This document shows, in pieces, positions 7,872 through 18,887 of a stretch of DNA of 64,000 nucleotides (positions within the stretch are counted from its first letter, which is position 1; each line of letters begins with the position of its first letter). The notes beneath the pieces are model-generated. The model was not told where the DNA came from, made no database searches, and saw nothing but the letters and a program-made list of their open reading frames with translations. This DNA is from Pseudomonadota bacterium (GTDB taxonomy: Bacteria > Pseudomonadota > Gammaproteobacteria > Burkholderiales > Thiobacteraceae): NCBI GenBank assembly GCA_021812385.1, contig JAKANO010000006.1, forward strand, positions 1 to 64,000. Direction: 5' to 3'. A program made the translations under genes and the position numbers.

Positions 7872-10800
7872 GTGACTGGAATTTTGGCTACAGACCTTTT
7901 ACAGAAAAGCCCTTCCCTGATTCAGCTTGGTAGACGCGTCTTGCTTGCCCTTGGCTTGTTGACGCTGGTGTTGATCAGTTTATGGATGTTGCTGTCCTGG
8001 AAAAACCTGCGGCAATTGCAGTTGCAGCGCATGACAGTCGCCACCACGCTCGCCGCGCATCAATCGCAAAGTTTTTTCGATACCGTTGGCAGCCATTTGG
8101 ATAGCCTTGCCAACTTGATCAATCAGCGCGATGCGCTGAATGATCCCAAGGTCGCCACAGAAATACTGAAAGAATTTAAAGCCAAGAATCCCGATTTAGG
8201 TGGGGCCAGCATCATTTTGCCTTCCGGCCAGATGCTGGTTTCGACGGCGCTCAAGCCCGGCGCGCGCTTACCAAACGTTATGGAACATCCGAATTGGCGC
8301 GCCGATTTCCTGCAAAACCTGCAATCCAGGGGGTTGTCGCTCAATAAGCCGCAGCGCGGATATTTGTTGAATGCCTGGATCATGCCACTGCGTTACACCT
8401 TCCGGGATGATGCAGGCAGGGTCAAATTTTTGATTCAGACATCAATTTTATTGGAGCGCCAACAAGCGCTTTGGGCGAATTTGGGTCTGCAGCAAGGGGT
8501 ACAGATCGGCTTGATCCGAGAGGACGGAGTCTTGTTATCCATGTGGCCATTGTCCAGCGCCGTAGATCCAAAACTTTTCCAAGCAAAATCACTAACCAAT
8601 GAAATTTCAAAAAATGTAACCAACGGCTTTTACATTGAGGCGAATGCGCATTGGGGCATGCAGCGCGAAGGGGTCTATCAACGCTTGCAGGCTTATCCCG
8701 CCTATGCATTTTTGTCGATGCCGAACAGCTTTTTGCTGAATCTGTGGTGGCGTACCATCCAGGTACCAGTTTATACATTTTTGTTACTGTATTTGCTGGG
8801 CGCAACCCTTTATAGCTTGCTTGCACGCCGCTTTGCGCAACGCATGAATATCATTCAAACAGCGCTTGCGCAAAGTAGCGTAAACAGCCCGGGGCGTTTA
8901 CCTGTCAGCGGTGTGCGCGAAATTGATGAGTTGTGTGTAGCGCTTGCCGCCACCCAAAGCAAACTCGAAGCCTCCGCCAAAACCCGGGAACACCAATTAT
9001 TATCAGCCGCAGACGCCGGAACCTACACACTGCGCTTACGCGATGGCCTGGTGTTGCAGGCCAACGATGCATTTTTAGGCATGCTTGGCCGAAGCCGCGA
9101 AGAAGTGGTCAACCACCCATGGGCTTCTTTGTTCGAAGAAGGTGACGGTACGGATGGCTCATTCTCCGGCCAATACCCAAGCCAAGAACTATCACTGCGT
9201 GTGCTGCGGTTTAAGCACAAATTCGGGCAACCCGTGTGGCTCTCTTTAGCCGAGTACATCGATAGCGCAGAGGGAGAACCGCTACGTCAAGGCTTGGCGA
9301 TCAATGTGAGTCAACGCGAAGAATTACTCGCAAAAATCCAATTGCACTCCGACCGCCTGCGCACGCTGTGGCAGCTCGCGACCGATCGTGAAACACCGGA
9401 TATAGACAAACTGAGACAGATGTTGCGCCTAGGGTTGGACACGCTGGGAATGGAAACCAGCATGCTCACAGAGCACGTCGATGACACATTGCATGTGCGA
9501 TACAAGGTGGGCATGGCGATACTGCTTGAAGAAGGACAAGCCATACCCTTGACCGATAGTTTGTGTCGTGAAACCTTGCGCTACCAGCGTAGCCAGTTTA
9601 TTGATGACTTGAATGCGCGCAGCGAATATGCCTCCAGTGCTTTAGTGCGTCAATGGCACTTGCGTGTCTATGTCAGTGCGCCAATCTGGATCGGGGACAA
9701 GATTTACGGCACGCTCACCTTTTACAATCGACAGCAGCAAAAACCGTTTAGCGATGAAGATAAGGTGTTTGTGGAGTTGCTTGCCGGGTGGTTTGGTAAA
9801 GTGCTCTTCGAGCAGCAGCAGCACAAAATCCTGGAAGCGATGGCGATGACGGACAGCCTGACTGGCTTGCCAAACCGCCGCGCGGCGGAGTCCCTGCTAA
9901 CCAGTGAATCCGCGCGCGCCAAACGTGCCGAAGAGATTTTCGCCGTCGTGATCTGCGATCTGGATCGGTTCAAGTTGATTAACGACCACTTCGGCCATAG
10001 CATCGGCGACAAAGTGCTTCAGCATGTGAGCGCGATTATGCGCGGCGCTTTACGCGAGGGCGATTGGGTGGCGCGCTGGGGCGGTGAGGAATTTATCGTT
10101 TTCTTGCATCACTCCAGCGGACAAGAAGCTTTTAACGCGATGGAACGTTTGCGCGAAGAGATCAAATCCCGTCCGTTAGAAACACAGCATGGCAATTTAG
10201 TTTTGACGGCCAGTTTTGGTATCGGCATTTTCCACAACGATGGCATTGACCTCTTGCAAGTGTTATCCGAAGCGGATGGTTGCTTATATGAGGCAAAACG
10301 CCGCGGGCGTGATCGTGTGATCCTCAGTGAAACCGCCACCCGGGGACGCTTATGGCAAGCGGGAATGCTGCAACACGCGCTGCAAGAAAATCGTATCGTC
10401 GCGGCCTATCAAGTCATGGTGAACTTGAGCACGGGCGAAGTCGTGGCCGATGAGGCCTTGGCACGCTTAATTCATCCCGATGGCAAAATTTATCCAGCGG
10501 CGGAATTTGTCGAGGCGGCGGAAGGCATCAATTTGATTCATCAAGTTGACGAAATCATTGCCCGCAATTCAATCGAGCGCTATAGCAAACAAGTTGAGGC
10601 GGGCACGCACGGTAAAATCACCCATTTCATCAACCTTTCACCGCAATTCTTGGCCCGGCGCGACCTGCTAGACGCTCTTTTGGAAGATGCCAAGAAACTA
10701 GCAGGCAGTTCCGGACTTAATTTGCTGCAACACCAACCGGTGGTTTTCGAAATCACCGAACGCCAATTGTTGGAAGACTTTGGCTCAATGCGCGAAAACC

Positions 10801-11138
10801 TAAAGCATTTATTGGAATACGGTTTCAAGTTGGCGCTGGACGATTTCGGCAGCGGCTATTCTTCGTTTTTATATCTTGCCGAACTACCCATCAGCTATAT
10901 CAAAATCGAAGGGTGGATGGTGCGGAATATGCAATACAACGACCGGATACTCAGCATGGTCAAAAGTGTTGTGCTATTGGCCCAAACTTTGGGGATGACC
11001 ACCATTGCTGAATGTGTCGAAGATGCACGTACCGCAGAAATGTTACGCGACATGGGCGTGGATTGGGGCCAAGGTTACCATTTCGGTTATCCCTTGATTG
11101 AAAACATGGGAACTAATGTTACCGAATTAGAATCTTAA
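7872..11138 (+). CDS. Membrane-bound sensor GGDEF-EAL protein (c-di-GMP cyclase/phosphodiesterase)
   Basis: The protein has 1088 residues, with a GTG start and no clear Shine-Dalgarno. A transmembrane helix (about 22-44), a periplasmic sensory region and a second helix (about 294-315) are followed by PAS (about 372-480), GAF (about 493-655), GGDEF and EAL domains. The GGDEF signature is GGEEF at 737-741, preceded five residues earlier by an RxxD inhibitory site (REGD), so cyclase activity with product inhibition is expected. The EAL domain has DEAL (861-863 for EAL), INLSPQFL, EITERQ, LDDFGSGYSS, IKIE and QGYHFG, meaning all main catalytic residues are present. It is therefore potentially bifunctional in making and degrading cyclic di-GMP in response to a periplasmic signal. 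A sigma-28-type promoter match just upstream suggests co-expression with flagellar genes. It stands alone between der and hfq. Confidence 0.93.
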   Translation: MTGILATDLLQKSPSLIQLGRRVLLALGLLTLVLISLWMLLSWKNLRQLQLQRMTVATTLAAHQSQSFFDTVGSHLDSLANLINQRDALNDPKVATEILKEFKAKNPDLGGASIILPSGQMLVSTALKPGARLPNVMEHPNWRADFLQNLQSRGLSLNKPQRGYLLNAWIMPLRYTFRDDAGRVKFLIQTSILLERQQALWANLGLQQGVQIGLIREDGVLLSMWPLSSAVDPKLFQAKSLTNEISKNVTNGFYIEANAHWGMQREGVYQRLQAYPAYAFLSMPNSFLLNLWWRTIQVPVYTFLLLYLLGATLYSLLARRFAQRMNIIQTALAQSSVNSPGRLPVSGVREIDELCVALAATQSKLEASAKTREHQLLSAADAGTYTLRLRDGLVLQANDAFLGMLGRSREEVVNHPWASLFEEGDGTDGSFSGQYPSQELSLRVLRFKHKFGQPVWLSLAEYIDSAEGEPLRQGLAINVSQREELLAKIQLHSDRLRTLWQLATDRETPDIDKLRQMLRLGLDTLGMETSMLTEHVDDTLHVRYKVGMAILLEEGQAIPLTDSLCRETLRYQRSQFIDDLNARSEYASSALVRQWHLRVYVSAPIWIGDKIYGTLTFYNRQQQKPFSDEDKVFVELLAGWFGKVLFEQQQHKILEAMAMTDSLTGLPNRRAAESLLTSESARAKRAEEIFAVVICDLDRFKLINDHFGHSIGDKVLQHVSAIMRGALREGDWVARWGGEEFIVFLHHSSGQEAFNAMERLREEIKSRPLETQHGNLVLTASFGIGIFHNDGIDLLQVLSEADGCLYEAKRRGRDRVILSETATRGRLWQAGMLQHALQENRIVAAYQVMVNLSTGEVVADEALARLIHPDGKIYPAAEFVEAAEGINLIHQVDEIIARNSIERYSKQVEAGTHGKITHFINLSPQFLARRDLLDALLEDAKKLAGSSGLNLLQHQPVVFEITERQLLEDFGSMRENLKHLLEYGFKLALDDFGSGYSSFLYLAELPISYIKIEGWMVRNMQYNDRILSMVKSVVLLAQTLGMTTIAECVEDARTAEMLRDMGVDWGQGYHFGYPLIENMGTNVTELES

Positions 11139-11278
11139 GTTAAGTCTTGTTTTTCGTAAAAATATCCGCATATCAACTATTATAATTATCGGGGTCGCTT
11201 TTTGACTCCTAGCGGCGGACTTGCCAATGGAATATACTGGCCCGCTTTATTTTATGTTCACAACAATATGGAGAAGCT

Positions 11279-11515
11279 ATGAGCGGGAAAGGGCAATTAC
11301 TACAAGACCCGTTTTTGAATACGCTACGTAAAGAACACATCCCCGTGTCGATTTACCTAGTCAACGGGATTAAACTCCAAGGTCAAGTCGAATCCTTCGA
11401 TCAATATGTCGTACTGCTTAAAAACACCGTTACACAGATGGTTTATAAGCATGCAATTTCTACCGTTGTGCCGGCCCGAGCGGTGAATATCTCCGTCGAT
11501 ATGCCGGATGCTTGA
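11279..11515 (+). CDS. hfq: RNA chaperone Hfq
   Basis: This 78-residue Sm-like protein forms the hexamer that pairs small RNAs with mRNAs. The N-terminal [20 protein letters not shown] and the Sm2 motif [12 protein letters not shown] are diagnostic (distal-face and proximal-face RNA binding respectively). GGAG lies about 7 nt before ATG 11279. The short C-terminus is typical of betaproteobacteria. The 140 bp upstream are AT-rich with a TATAAT at 11181-11186 but no good -35 at the right distance, so I do not call a promoter. hfq heads the hfq-hflX-hflK-hflC-hisZ-purA series. Confidence 0.98.
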   Translation: MSGKGQLLQDPFLNTLRKEHIPVSIYLVNGIKLQGQVESFDQYVVLLKNTVTQMVYKHAISTVVPARAVNISVDMPDA

Positions 11516-12641
11516 TGCAGCCCCGAATGGGGATCGGGTTATAGACGATACGGCAATTTTGGTCGCCTTGGATTTTGGCGACCCGGATGCCGAAGAAAGC
11601 CTGGAAGAATTACGGCGCTTAACTGAAAGTGCCGGCGTTTTGGCTGTGGGCGTCGTGCAAGGCAAGCGCTCTCGTCCCGATGCGGCTTTTTTCGCGGGCA
11701 GCGGCAAAGTCGAAGAAATTGGCGCTGCCGTGCGCGATAAACAAGCTGCGGTCGTCATTTTCAATCATGATCTGTCCCCAGCCCAGCAACGCAATTTAGA
11801 GCGTGAATTAAAGTGTCGGGTGGTTGACCGCACCAGTTTGATCCTCGATATTTTCGCCCAGCGCGCGCAATCTCATGAAGGTAAAGTGCAAGTAGAATTG
11901 GCTCAGCTTGAACGGCTTTCGACACGCTTAGTTCGCGGCTGGACCCATTTGGAACGGCAAAAGGGCGGTGTCGGCTTGCGCGGTCCAGGCGAGACGCAGT
12001 TGGAAACAGACCGGCGCTTAATCGGCAAACGCGTCAAATCGCTCAAGGAACGCCTGGTTAAGCTGGGGCGCCAACGCCGCACCCAACGCCGTGCGCGCGT
12101 GCGCAATGCGGTTTTTTCGGTTTCTATCGTGGGTTATACCAACGCGGGGAAATCCACCTTATTCAATCGATTAACGCATGCCGATGCATTTGCTGCGGAT
12201 CAATTGTTCGCAACCTTGGACACCACGTCGCGCCGCGTTTTCATCCCCGAAGTCGGGCAGGTCGTCGTGTCCGATACCGTAGGTTTTATCAAGCAGCTTC
12301 CGCATGGCTTGGTGGAAGCCTTTCGTGCCACGCTTGAAGAGGCCGCGCAGGCTGACTTATTGTTGCATGTCGTAGATGCATCCAGTGCCATGCGCGATCG
12401 GCAAATCGAGCAAGTGAATCTTGTCTTGGCAGAAATCGGCGCAGCGCATTTACCCCAAGTCCTGGTGATGAACAAAATCGATAGCACGGATTTGCTTCCC
12501 CGCGTGGATCGCGATGAATATGGTAAAATCATCCGTATTTGGGTCAGTGCAGCGACCGGCGCCGGCATGGATTTACTCCGGCTCGCCCTAAGTGAAGCGG
12601 CACAGGCCCCAATAGCAGCACAAGCCGAACTCGCACTTTAG
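11508..12641 (+). CDS. hflX: GTPase HflX, ribosome-splitting/rescue factor
   Basis: The 377-residue ribosome-associated GTPase contains the HflX N-terminal domain (about 15-110), the coiled-coil linker with [18 protein letters not shown] (about 152-171), and the G domain. That domain has GYTNAGKST as P-loop (about 213-221), DTVGF (G3) and NKID (G4). HflX splits stalled 70S ribosomes, especially after heat stress. The ATG at 11508 overlaps the end of hfq by 8 bp, so translation is probably coupled; the N-terminus is short before the conserved AILVALDF strand, which fits this start. The order hfq-hflX-hflK-hflC is conserved in proteobacteria. Confidence 0.96.
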   Translation: MLDAAPNGDRVIDDTAILVALDFGDPDAEESLEELRRLTESAGVLAVGVVQGKRSRPDAAFFAGSGKVEEIGAAVRDKQAAVVIFNHDLSPAQQRNLERELKCRVVDRTSLILDIFAQRAQSHEGKVQVELAQLERLSTRLVRGWTHLERQKGGVGLRGPGETQLETDRRLIGKRVKSLKERLVKLGRQRRTQRRARVRNAVFSVSIVGYTNAGKSTLFNRLTHADAFAADQLFATLDTTSRRVFIPEVGQVVVSDTVGFIKQLPHGLVEAFRATLEEAAQADLLLHVVDASSAMRDRQIEQVNLVLAEIGAAHLPQVLVMNKIDSTDLLPRVDRDEYGKIIRIWVSAATGAGMDLLRLALSEAAQAPIAAQAELAL

Positions 12642-12667
12642 CCCTTAAAAATAACGCAGGAAAATTT

Positions 12668-13846
12668 ATGGCCTGGAACGATCCCAATTGGGGCAAAAAA
12701 GGTAATAACAGCGGCCCTCCAGACTTGGATGAGTTGTGGCGTCGCTTCAATGAGAAGCTAGCCGGCCTATTCGGCGGCAAGGGACGCGGTGCTGGCACAC
12801 CGACCGGACCGGTGGGTGGTAAAAATGCCAATCCCACGAGTGGCGTGATTTTGCTGCTGTCCATCATTGCCGTGATATGGATTGGCAGTGGTTTCTACAT
12901 TGTGAATGCGCGTGAACGCGGCGTCGTTTTACGCTTTGGCAAACTAACCGAAATCACCATGCCGGGTCCGCGTTGGCATATGCCGTATCCAATAGAGTCC
13001 GTGGAAATCGTCGATACCGCACAAAACCGCCTGACCGAAGTCGGTTTCCGTCAAAATGAAAAAAGCAAGCAAGCCAGTGAAGCCGCCATGCTCACCAGCG
13101 ACAAAAACATCATCAATGTTTTGTTCGCGGTGCAATACACGATTACCGACCCACAGGCATTTCTATTTAATAACAACGTGGGTGATGATCAAGTCTTCGT
13201 ACGCCAAGTGGCGGAGAGCGCCATGCGCGAGGTAGTGGGCAAGACTAAGGTCGATGCAGTACTGAGCGAAAGCACTAAAGTTGCCAATGATGCCGGGGTC
13301 TTAATGCAGAACATGTTGACGCGCTACCAAACCGGCATCACGGTGGCCAATGTCACCATTCGTCAGGTACAACCACCGGAGCAGGTGCAAGCCGCCTTCA
13401 ATGACGCCATCAAAGCCGATCAAGACCGCGAGCGCCAAAAGAACGAAGGTGAAGCCTATTTCAACGACATAGTGCCAAAAGCCAAGGGTAGTGCCGCGCG
13501 CCTGATACAGGAAGCCGAAGGTTATAAACAAAGCATCATCGCCCGCGCCGAAGGGGATGCCTCGCGTTTCAAGCAACTCGTGGTTGAATACAACAAGGCG
13601 CCGGGCGTAACCCGCGACCGCATGTATATCGACGCTATGCAGCAGATTTACTCCAACACTACAAAAATCATGGTCGATCAAAAGAGCGGCGGTAATATGC
13701 TTTACCTACCCCTGGACAAGTTGATGCAACAAGTGAAAGAGGGCCAAGTTGCCGCGCCCGTGAAACCCATAACTGGCGATACCCCGCGGGCCAATGAATA
13801 TGAACAAGGGCGCGATTTGTTGCGCAATCGGGAGGGGCGGCCATGA
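12668..13846 (+). CDS. hflK: FtsH protease modulator HflK
   Basis: This 392-residue SPFH/band-7 membrane protein forms the HflK-HflC cage around the FtsH protease. It has a Gly-rich cytoplasmic N-terminus (about 10-57), one transmembrane helix (about 58-78, ILLLSIIAVIWIGSGFYI) and a periplasmic SPFH domain beginning ERGVVLRFGK. A long helical region with the KNEGEAYFNDIVPKAKG segment follows. It starts with ATG after a short spacer with AGGAAAATTT and overlaps hflC by 4 bp (ATGA), so the two subunits are translationally coupled. Length and layout are normal for the family. Confidence 0.97.
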   Translation: MAWNDPNWGKKGNNSGPPDLDELWRRFNEKLAGLFGGKGRGAGTPTGPVGGKNANPTSGVILLLSIIAVIWIGSGFYIVNARERGVVLRFGKLTEITMPGPRWHMPYPIESVEIVDTAQNRLTEVGFRQNEKSKQASEAAMLTSDKNIINVLFAVQYTITDPQAFLFNNNVGDDQVFVRQVAESAMREVVGKTKVDAVLSESTKVANDAGVLMQNMLTRYQTGITVANVTIRQVQPPEQVQAAFNDAIKADQDRERQKNEGEAYFNDIVPKAKGSAARLIQEAEGYKQSIIARAEGDASRFKQLVVEYNKAPGVTRDRMYIDAMQQIYSNTTKIMVDQKSGGNMLYLPLDKLMQQVKEGQVAAPVKPITGDTPRANEYEQGRDLLRNREGRP

Positions 13847-14721
13847 ACCGTAATTTTGCCTCCGTACTGGTAGCGGTGTTGCTGCTAATCGCGGTATTAA
13901 GCTTTACTTTCTTTACAGTGGACCAACGCCAACAAGCGATTGTCCTGCAATTGGGTGAAATCAAGTCGGTCAAACAACAGCCGGGCCTCTATCTCAAAAT
14001 CCCCTTGCTGCAAAATGTGGTGTACATCGATACCCGCGTACGCACCCTCGATACGCCGGACTCCGATCTCATTATTACGAAAGAAAAGATCAATATGCTG
14101 GTGGATTCTTTCGTTAAATGGCGCGTCATTGATCCCAAGCAGTTTTACATCAGCGTTGGCGGTGATGAACGTCGCGCCGATCAGCGCTTGATGAACGTCG
14201 TGCGCGACGGTTTACGGGCCGAGTTCAACAAACGCACCGTGGATGATGTGGTCGCCGGTCAACGCGAGCAAGTCATGGAAAGCTTGCGCCAAAATGTCGA
14301 CAAGGATGCGCGTTCGATTGGCGTGCAAGTGGTGGATGTGCGCCTGAAACGCGTCGACTATTCCGAAGATGCTGAAAGCTCGGTGTTCGAGCGCATGCGC
14401 TCGGAACGCACCCGCGTGGCCAATGAGCGTCGTTCGATCGGTGCCGCGGTTAAGGAGCAGATTCAGGCCGACGCAGAAAAGCAACGGGATATTTTGGTTT
14501 CCCAAGCCTATCGTGACGCGCAGCGCACGAAGGGCGAGGGCGATGCGAAAGCCGCGGCGATTTATGCCCAGGCTTATTCGGCGAATCCTGAGTTCTATGC
14601 TTTCTACCGCAGCCTGGATGCCTATAAGGATAGCTTCAAGAATAAGGACGACGTATTGGTCATCGACCAAAATTCCGACTTTTTCCGCTATTTCAAACAC
14701 TCCGGCAAAGGCGGCAAGTAA
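13843..14721 (+). CDS. hflC: FtsH protease modulator HflC
   Basis: This 292-residue SPFH protein is the partner of HflK. A single N-terminal membrane helix (about 7-25) is followed by the SPFH domain starting VDQRQQAIVLQLGE and a C-terminal helical region (ERMRSERTRVANERRSIGAA) that builds the cage wall. The ATG overlaps the hflK stop. The C-terminal QNSDFFRYFK segment is family-typical. Predicted location is the periplasmic face of the inner membrane. Nothing is unusual. Confidence 0.97.
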   Translation: MNRNFASVLVAVLLLIAVLSFTFFTVDQRQQAIVLQLGEIKSVKQQPGLYLKIPLLQNVVYIDTRVRTLDTPDSDLIITKEKINMLVDSFVKWRVIDPKQFYISVGGDERRADQRLMNVVRDGLRAEFNKRTVDDVVAGQREQVMESLRQNVDKDARSIGVQVVDVRLKRVDYSEDAESSVFERMRSERTRVANERRSIGAAVKEQIQADAEKQRDILVSQAYRDAQRTKGEGDAKAAAIYAQAYSANPEFYAFYRSLDAYKDSFKNKDDVLVIDQNSDFFRYFKHSGKGGK

Positions 14722-14727
14722 GTCGCT

Positions 14728-14910
14728 ATGAATAGTTTGTTTGCAGCCTTTGGGCTGGTGCTCGTGCTGGAAGGCATCCTCCCTTTTCTAACCCCGCGCT
14801 TATGGCGTGAGGCATTTCGCAAAATGCTTGAATTGAGTGACGGCCAATTGCGTTTTATGGGCTTGTTCTCCATGCTGGCCGGCTTGGGCATTGTTTTGAT
14901 TGCGCGCTAA
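14728..14910 (+). CDS. Small membrane protein, DUF2065 (YjeT family)
   Basis: The protein has 60 residues with two hydrophobic helices (about 3-19 and 40-59) joined by a loop with the conserved PRLWREAFRKMLELSDGQLR segment. This is the DUF2065 family, usually found directly after hflC. Its function is unknown; the context suggests an accessory role with HflKC or FtsH, which is inference. It starts 6 bp after hflC and its stop overlaps the next start by one base (TAATG). Confidence 0.92.
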   Translation: MNSLFAAFGLVLVLEGILPFLTPRLWREAFRKMLELSDGQLRFMGLFSMLAGLGIVLIAR

Positions 14911-16061
14911 TGAAACATACCTGGTTATTACCCGAATATCTTGAAGACATTTTGCCGCCAGCGGCGAGTGCGATTGAACGTGCGCGCCGCGCGGCATTGG
15001 ACGTGTTTGCCAGTCACGGTTATGAGCTGGTGATTCCACCGCTGATGGAGTATCTGGAGTCCTTGCTGACCGGTACCGGGCGCGATATGGAGCTCGACAC
15101 CTTCAAACTGGTGGATCAGTTGAGCGGCCGCCTGATGGGCGTGCGTGCGGATATGACGCCGCAAGCAGCGCGTATCGATGCGCATTTGCTGAATCGCCAA
15201 GGCGTTACGCGTCTGTGTTACGCCGGCCCAGTGCTGCATACGCGGCCGGGTAATTTGCAAACCAGCCGCGAGCCGCTGCAAGTAGGCGCGGAACTCTTTG
15301 GCCACGCCGGTCTGGAAGCCGATCTTGAAGTGCAAAAAATGCTGCTGAAAACGCTCAAATCGCTGGGCGTGCAAGCGTTGCACTTGGATCTCGGCCATGT
15401 CGGAATTTTTCGCGCATTGATGAACGCTGCCCAAGCGGATGACGGTTTAGAGAGCGATCTGTTTCACGCATTGCAAGCCAAGGATATTCCCGCTATTACC
15501 GAGCTGACGCGCCCTATGCAAGCCGACCTGCGCGACGCGCTATTGGTCTTGCCCACCCTATATGGCGAGCGCTCAATATTGGCGCGTGCGGCCGAAGTGC
15601 TGCCAAAATTGCCGGAAATTGGCCGCGCCTTGGATGCCTTGGAGACCTTGGCCGAAGACTTGGCGGCGAGCGACGCCGAACTGTACTTCGATCTAGCCGA
15701 ATTGCGCGGTTATCACTACCACAATGGCGTCGTGTTTGCGGCCTATGCGCAGGGTTCGCCTTATGCCGTGGCGCACGGCGGACGCTACGACAATGTCGGG
15801 CAGCAATTTGGCCGCGCCCGTTGCGCAACCGGCTTTTCATTGGATTTGCGCGCATTGGCGCCTTATTTGCAGCCGCCGTCGCAAATGCACGGCATTCTTG
15901 CGCCCTATAGCACCGATCCGGCTTTAGCGGAAAAGATCGAGGCTTTGCGGGGTGATGGACAAATAGTCGTCGTGGAATTGCCGGGGCAAGAAGCGCATCG
16001 CGTTGAAGCGCACTGCAATCGGCGCTTGGTACAGAAAAACGGCATTTGGGAAATCGAATGA
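14910..16061 (+). CDS. hisZ: ATP phosphoribosyltransferase regulatory subunit HisZ
   Basis: The protein has 383 residues and resembles a class II histidyl-tRNA synthetase core without the tRNA-binding domain. The family motifs present include WLLPEYLEDILPP, RADMTPQAARIDAH (motif 2 region), LCYAGPVLHT, REPLQVGAELFG and GGRYDNVGQQFGR. HisZ combines with the short form of HisG to give the first enzyme of histidine synthesis. hisG is not in this window, as is common because hisZ lies beside purA in betaproteobacteria. The start overlaps the preceding stop by 1 bp, indicating coupling. Confidence 0.96.
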   Translation: MKHTWLLPEYLEDILPPAASAIERARRAALDVFASHGYELVIPPLMEYLESLLTGTGRDMELDTFKLVDQLSGRLMGVRADMTPQAARIDAHLLNRQGVTRLCYAGPVLHTRPGNLQTSREPLQVGAELFGHAGLEADLEVQKMLLKTLKSLGVQALHLDLGHVGIFRALMNAAQADDGLESDLFHALQAKDIPAITELTRPMQADLRDALLVLPTLYGERSILARAAEVLPKLPEIGRALDALETLAEDLAASDAELYFDLAELRGYHYHNGVVFAAYAQGSPYAVAHGGRYDNVGQQFGRARCATGFSLDLRALAPYLQPPSQMHGILAPYSTDPALAEKIEALRGDGQIVVVELPGQEAHRVEAHCNRRLVQKNGIWEIE

Positions 16062-16121
16062 AGGATGCACGGGACCGTTCTTGAAGATCCCGCATCACAA
16101 ATTAATCAGGAAACAGGGTAG

Positions 16122-17420
<1,299 letters not shown>

Positions 17421-17431
17421 GACCAAACGAA

Positions 17432-17457
17432 AAGGGCGGCTCTTTTGAGCCGCCCTT
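17432..17457 (+). terminator. Intrinsic terminator after purA, shared with the convergent gene
   Basis: A perfect 11-bp stem (AAGGGCGGCTC / GAGCCGCCCTT) closes on a TTTT loop. The right arm reaches the stop codon of the convergent DUF4936 gene (17456-17458). The stem carries A and T runs on both sides, so it can end transcription from either direction. Confidence 0.85.
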
Positions 17458-17734
17458 AATCCTGAAAACACTCGATATGCCTGTTACTGCCGGGGTCTAG
17501 TAAGCCGGCAATATTTGTTGCGCTTTCAGCGGACCGCAAAACATCTTCAAATGCCAAATTTTCCGGCACATTTTCATACACCTCCATCCATAGTTGCGGA
17601 TCATCGCGCTTCTTGAGCAGGCGTCCGGCAACACCGAGTTGCGCCTTTATTTCAAGCTGTATGCGCTGGATCGCCGACTCGATGGCGGAAGCAAATTTAG
17701 GCTGAATGCGGTAATAGATGTAGTAATGACGCAT
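17456..17734 (-). CDS. DUF4936 family protein
   Basis: The small 92-residue protein begins MRHYYIYYRIQP and contains the LMMRRDDP-like segment here read as LLKKRDDPQLWMEVYE. This matches the DUF4936 family, a betaproteobacterial family usually next to ygfZ and apparently built on a ferredoxin-like (stress-responsive barrel-like) fold. Its function is unknown. It lies 5 bp downstream of ygfZ on the same strand, so they are probably co-transcribed. Its stop codon lies in the terminator shared with purA. Confidence 0.8.
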   Translation of the reverse strand: MRHYYIYYRIQPKFASAIESAIQRIQLEIKAQLGVAGRLLKKRDDPQLWMEVYENVPENLAFEDVLRSAESATNIAGLLDPGSNRHIECFQD

Positions 17735-17739
17735 GCGGC

Positions 17740-18777
17740 TTATAAGGGCACGGCATACGGCAACGTTTGCAAGTTCAATTGCGGCCCCTGTTGCGATTTC
17801 AAGTGCAAATCCTGGCCGGCTGCGCTGCTGATTTGAATCACCGCCAACACGTCAAAGCCACCTGTTGTTCCCGGCGCGGCATTGACGATCATGCCGCATG
17901 CCTGATCCGGCAAATCGGCGCTGTACAGTTCATCGCCCGGCTGAGGGGATTCAGCGCAGGCGATATGCGCTAGATACATGCGCCGCTTGGGCTTACCCAG
18001 ATATTGGGTGCGCGCAACGATTTCCTGGCCGGGATAGCATCCCTTCTTGAAATTGACGCCATCGATGAGTTCGTAATTCAGCATTTGCGCCACGAATTGC
18101 TCTTGCGTCGCGGGCAGCACGGTGGGAATGCCGGCACGAATCAAAAGATCATCCCAGCAAGCATACCCAACCGGCTTCGCCTGCTGCAGAAGTTTTTCCC
18201 AGATTGCGGCTGCCTGGTCGGGCGCGATCAGCAATTCGAAGTGATCGCCGGGCAAACGCAGCACGCTGCCAAAGCTGGTTTGCACTAAACCTTGCACAGC
18301 CGCAGGCAATGCGTCGACTGCTTGCGACAAAGCGGCTGCAGCTCCAGCGCCGCCAAAGCCGAGGCGCACCCAATCATCGCTGGCATCGCTTACCTTCACT
18401 TTTGCGCGCATCACGAACATGCTTAGGCGTTTTTGAATGGCTTCGCGCAAGCTGGCCGGAAGCTGAAAAATGTAGCTGTTGGGCGCGTTCTGCCACAGCA
18501 GGCCATTGGCCAGCATGCGCCCTTTAGGCGTGTTGTAGCTGGTGAACTGGGCATTAGCGCCATCCAACAAACGCACATCATTGGATAGCTGGCCTTGCAG
18601 GAAAGATTGTGCATCTTCTCCCACAAACTGGATCAAGTTCAGATGCGATAGATCGGCTACAATAGGGCCGATCGCGGATTGTTGTTGTTCGGCATCTGCG
18701 TTGCCAAAATCTGCGACACTGCCTTTGATGATGGTCGCGCCGTGTGTTTCAAGCGTGTGTTGCCAACTAGCGATCAT
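17740..18777 (-). CDS. ygfZ: Folate-binding protein YgfZ (Fe-S cluster maintenance)
   Basis: The 345-residue GcvT-like protein contains the YgfZ signature KGCYPGQEIVART near residue 225, whose cysteine is conserved. YgfZ binds tetrahydrofolate and supports the repair or assembly of some Fe-S enzymes; succinate dehydrogenase, encoded next door, is an Fe-S enzyme. I place the start at ATG 18777 (MIASWQHTLETHG); a TTG ten codons upstream is in frame but improbable. It is read divergently from sdhC, with a 110-bp gap between them that holds an imperfect inverted repeat at about 18809-18829. Confidence 0.93.
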   Translation of the reverse strand: MIASWQHTLETHGATIIKGSVADFGNADAEQQQSAIGPIVADLSHLNLIQFVGEDAQSFLQGQLSNDVRLLDGANAQFTSYNTPKGRMLANGLLWQNAPNSYIFQLPASLREAIQKRLSMFVMRAKVKVSDASDDWVRLGFGGAGAAAALSQAVDALPAAVQGLVQTSFGSVLRLPGDHFELLIAPDQAAAIWEKLLQQAKPVGYACWDDLLIRAGIPTVLPATQEQFVAQMLNYELIDGVNFKKGCYPGQEIVARTQYLGKPKRRMYLAHIACAESPQPGDELYSADLPDQACGMIVNAAPGTTGGFDVLAVIQISSAAGQDLHLKSQQGPQLNLQTLPYAVPL

Positions 18778-18887
18778 TTTTGTAGCCCAATGAATATTGC
18801 AAGACAAAACCTGAAAGAATTCAGGGTTATTTCAGCACCGAATCAGAATGCTAACATAATGGCGATTGCACTGTTTTTCAAACTCGC

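Noticed and set aside
11147-11186. hfq promoter using TTGTTT and TATAAT
   Set aside because: The spacing is 28 bp, far too long for sigma-70.
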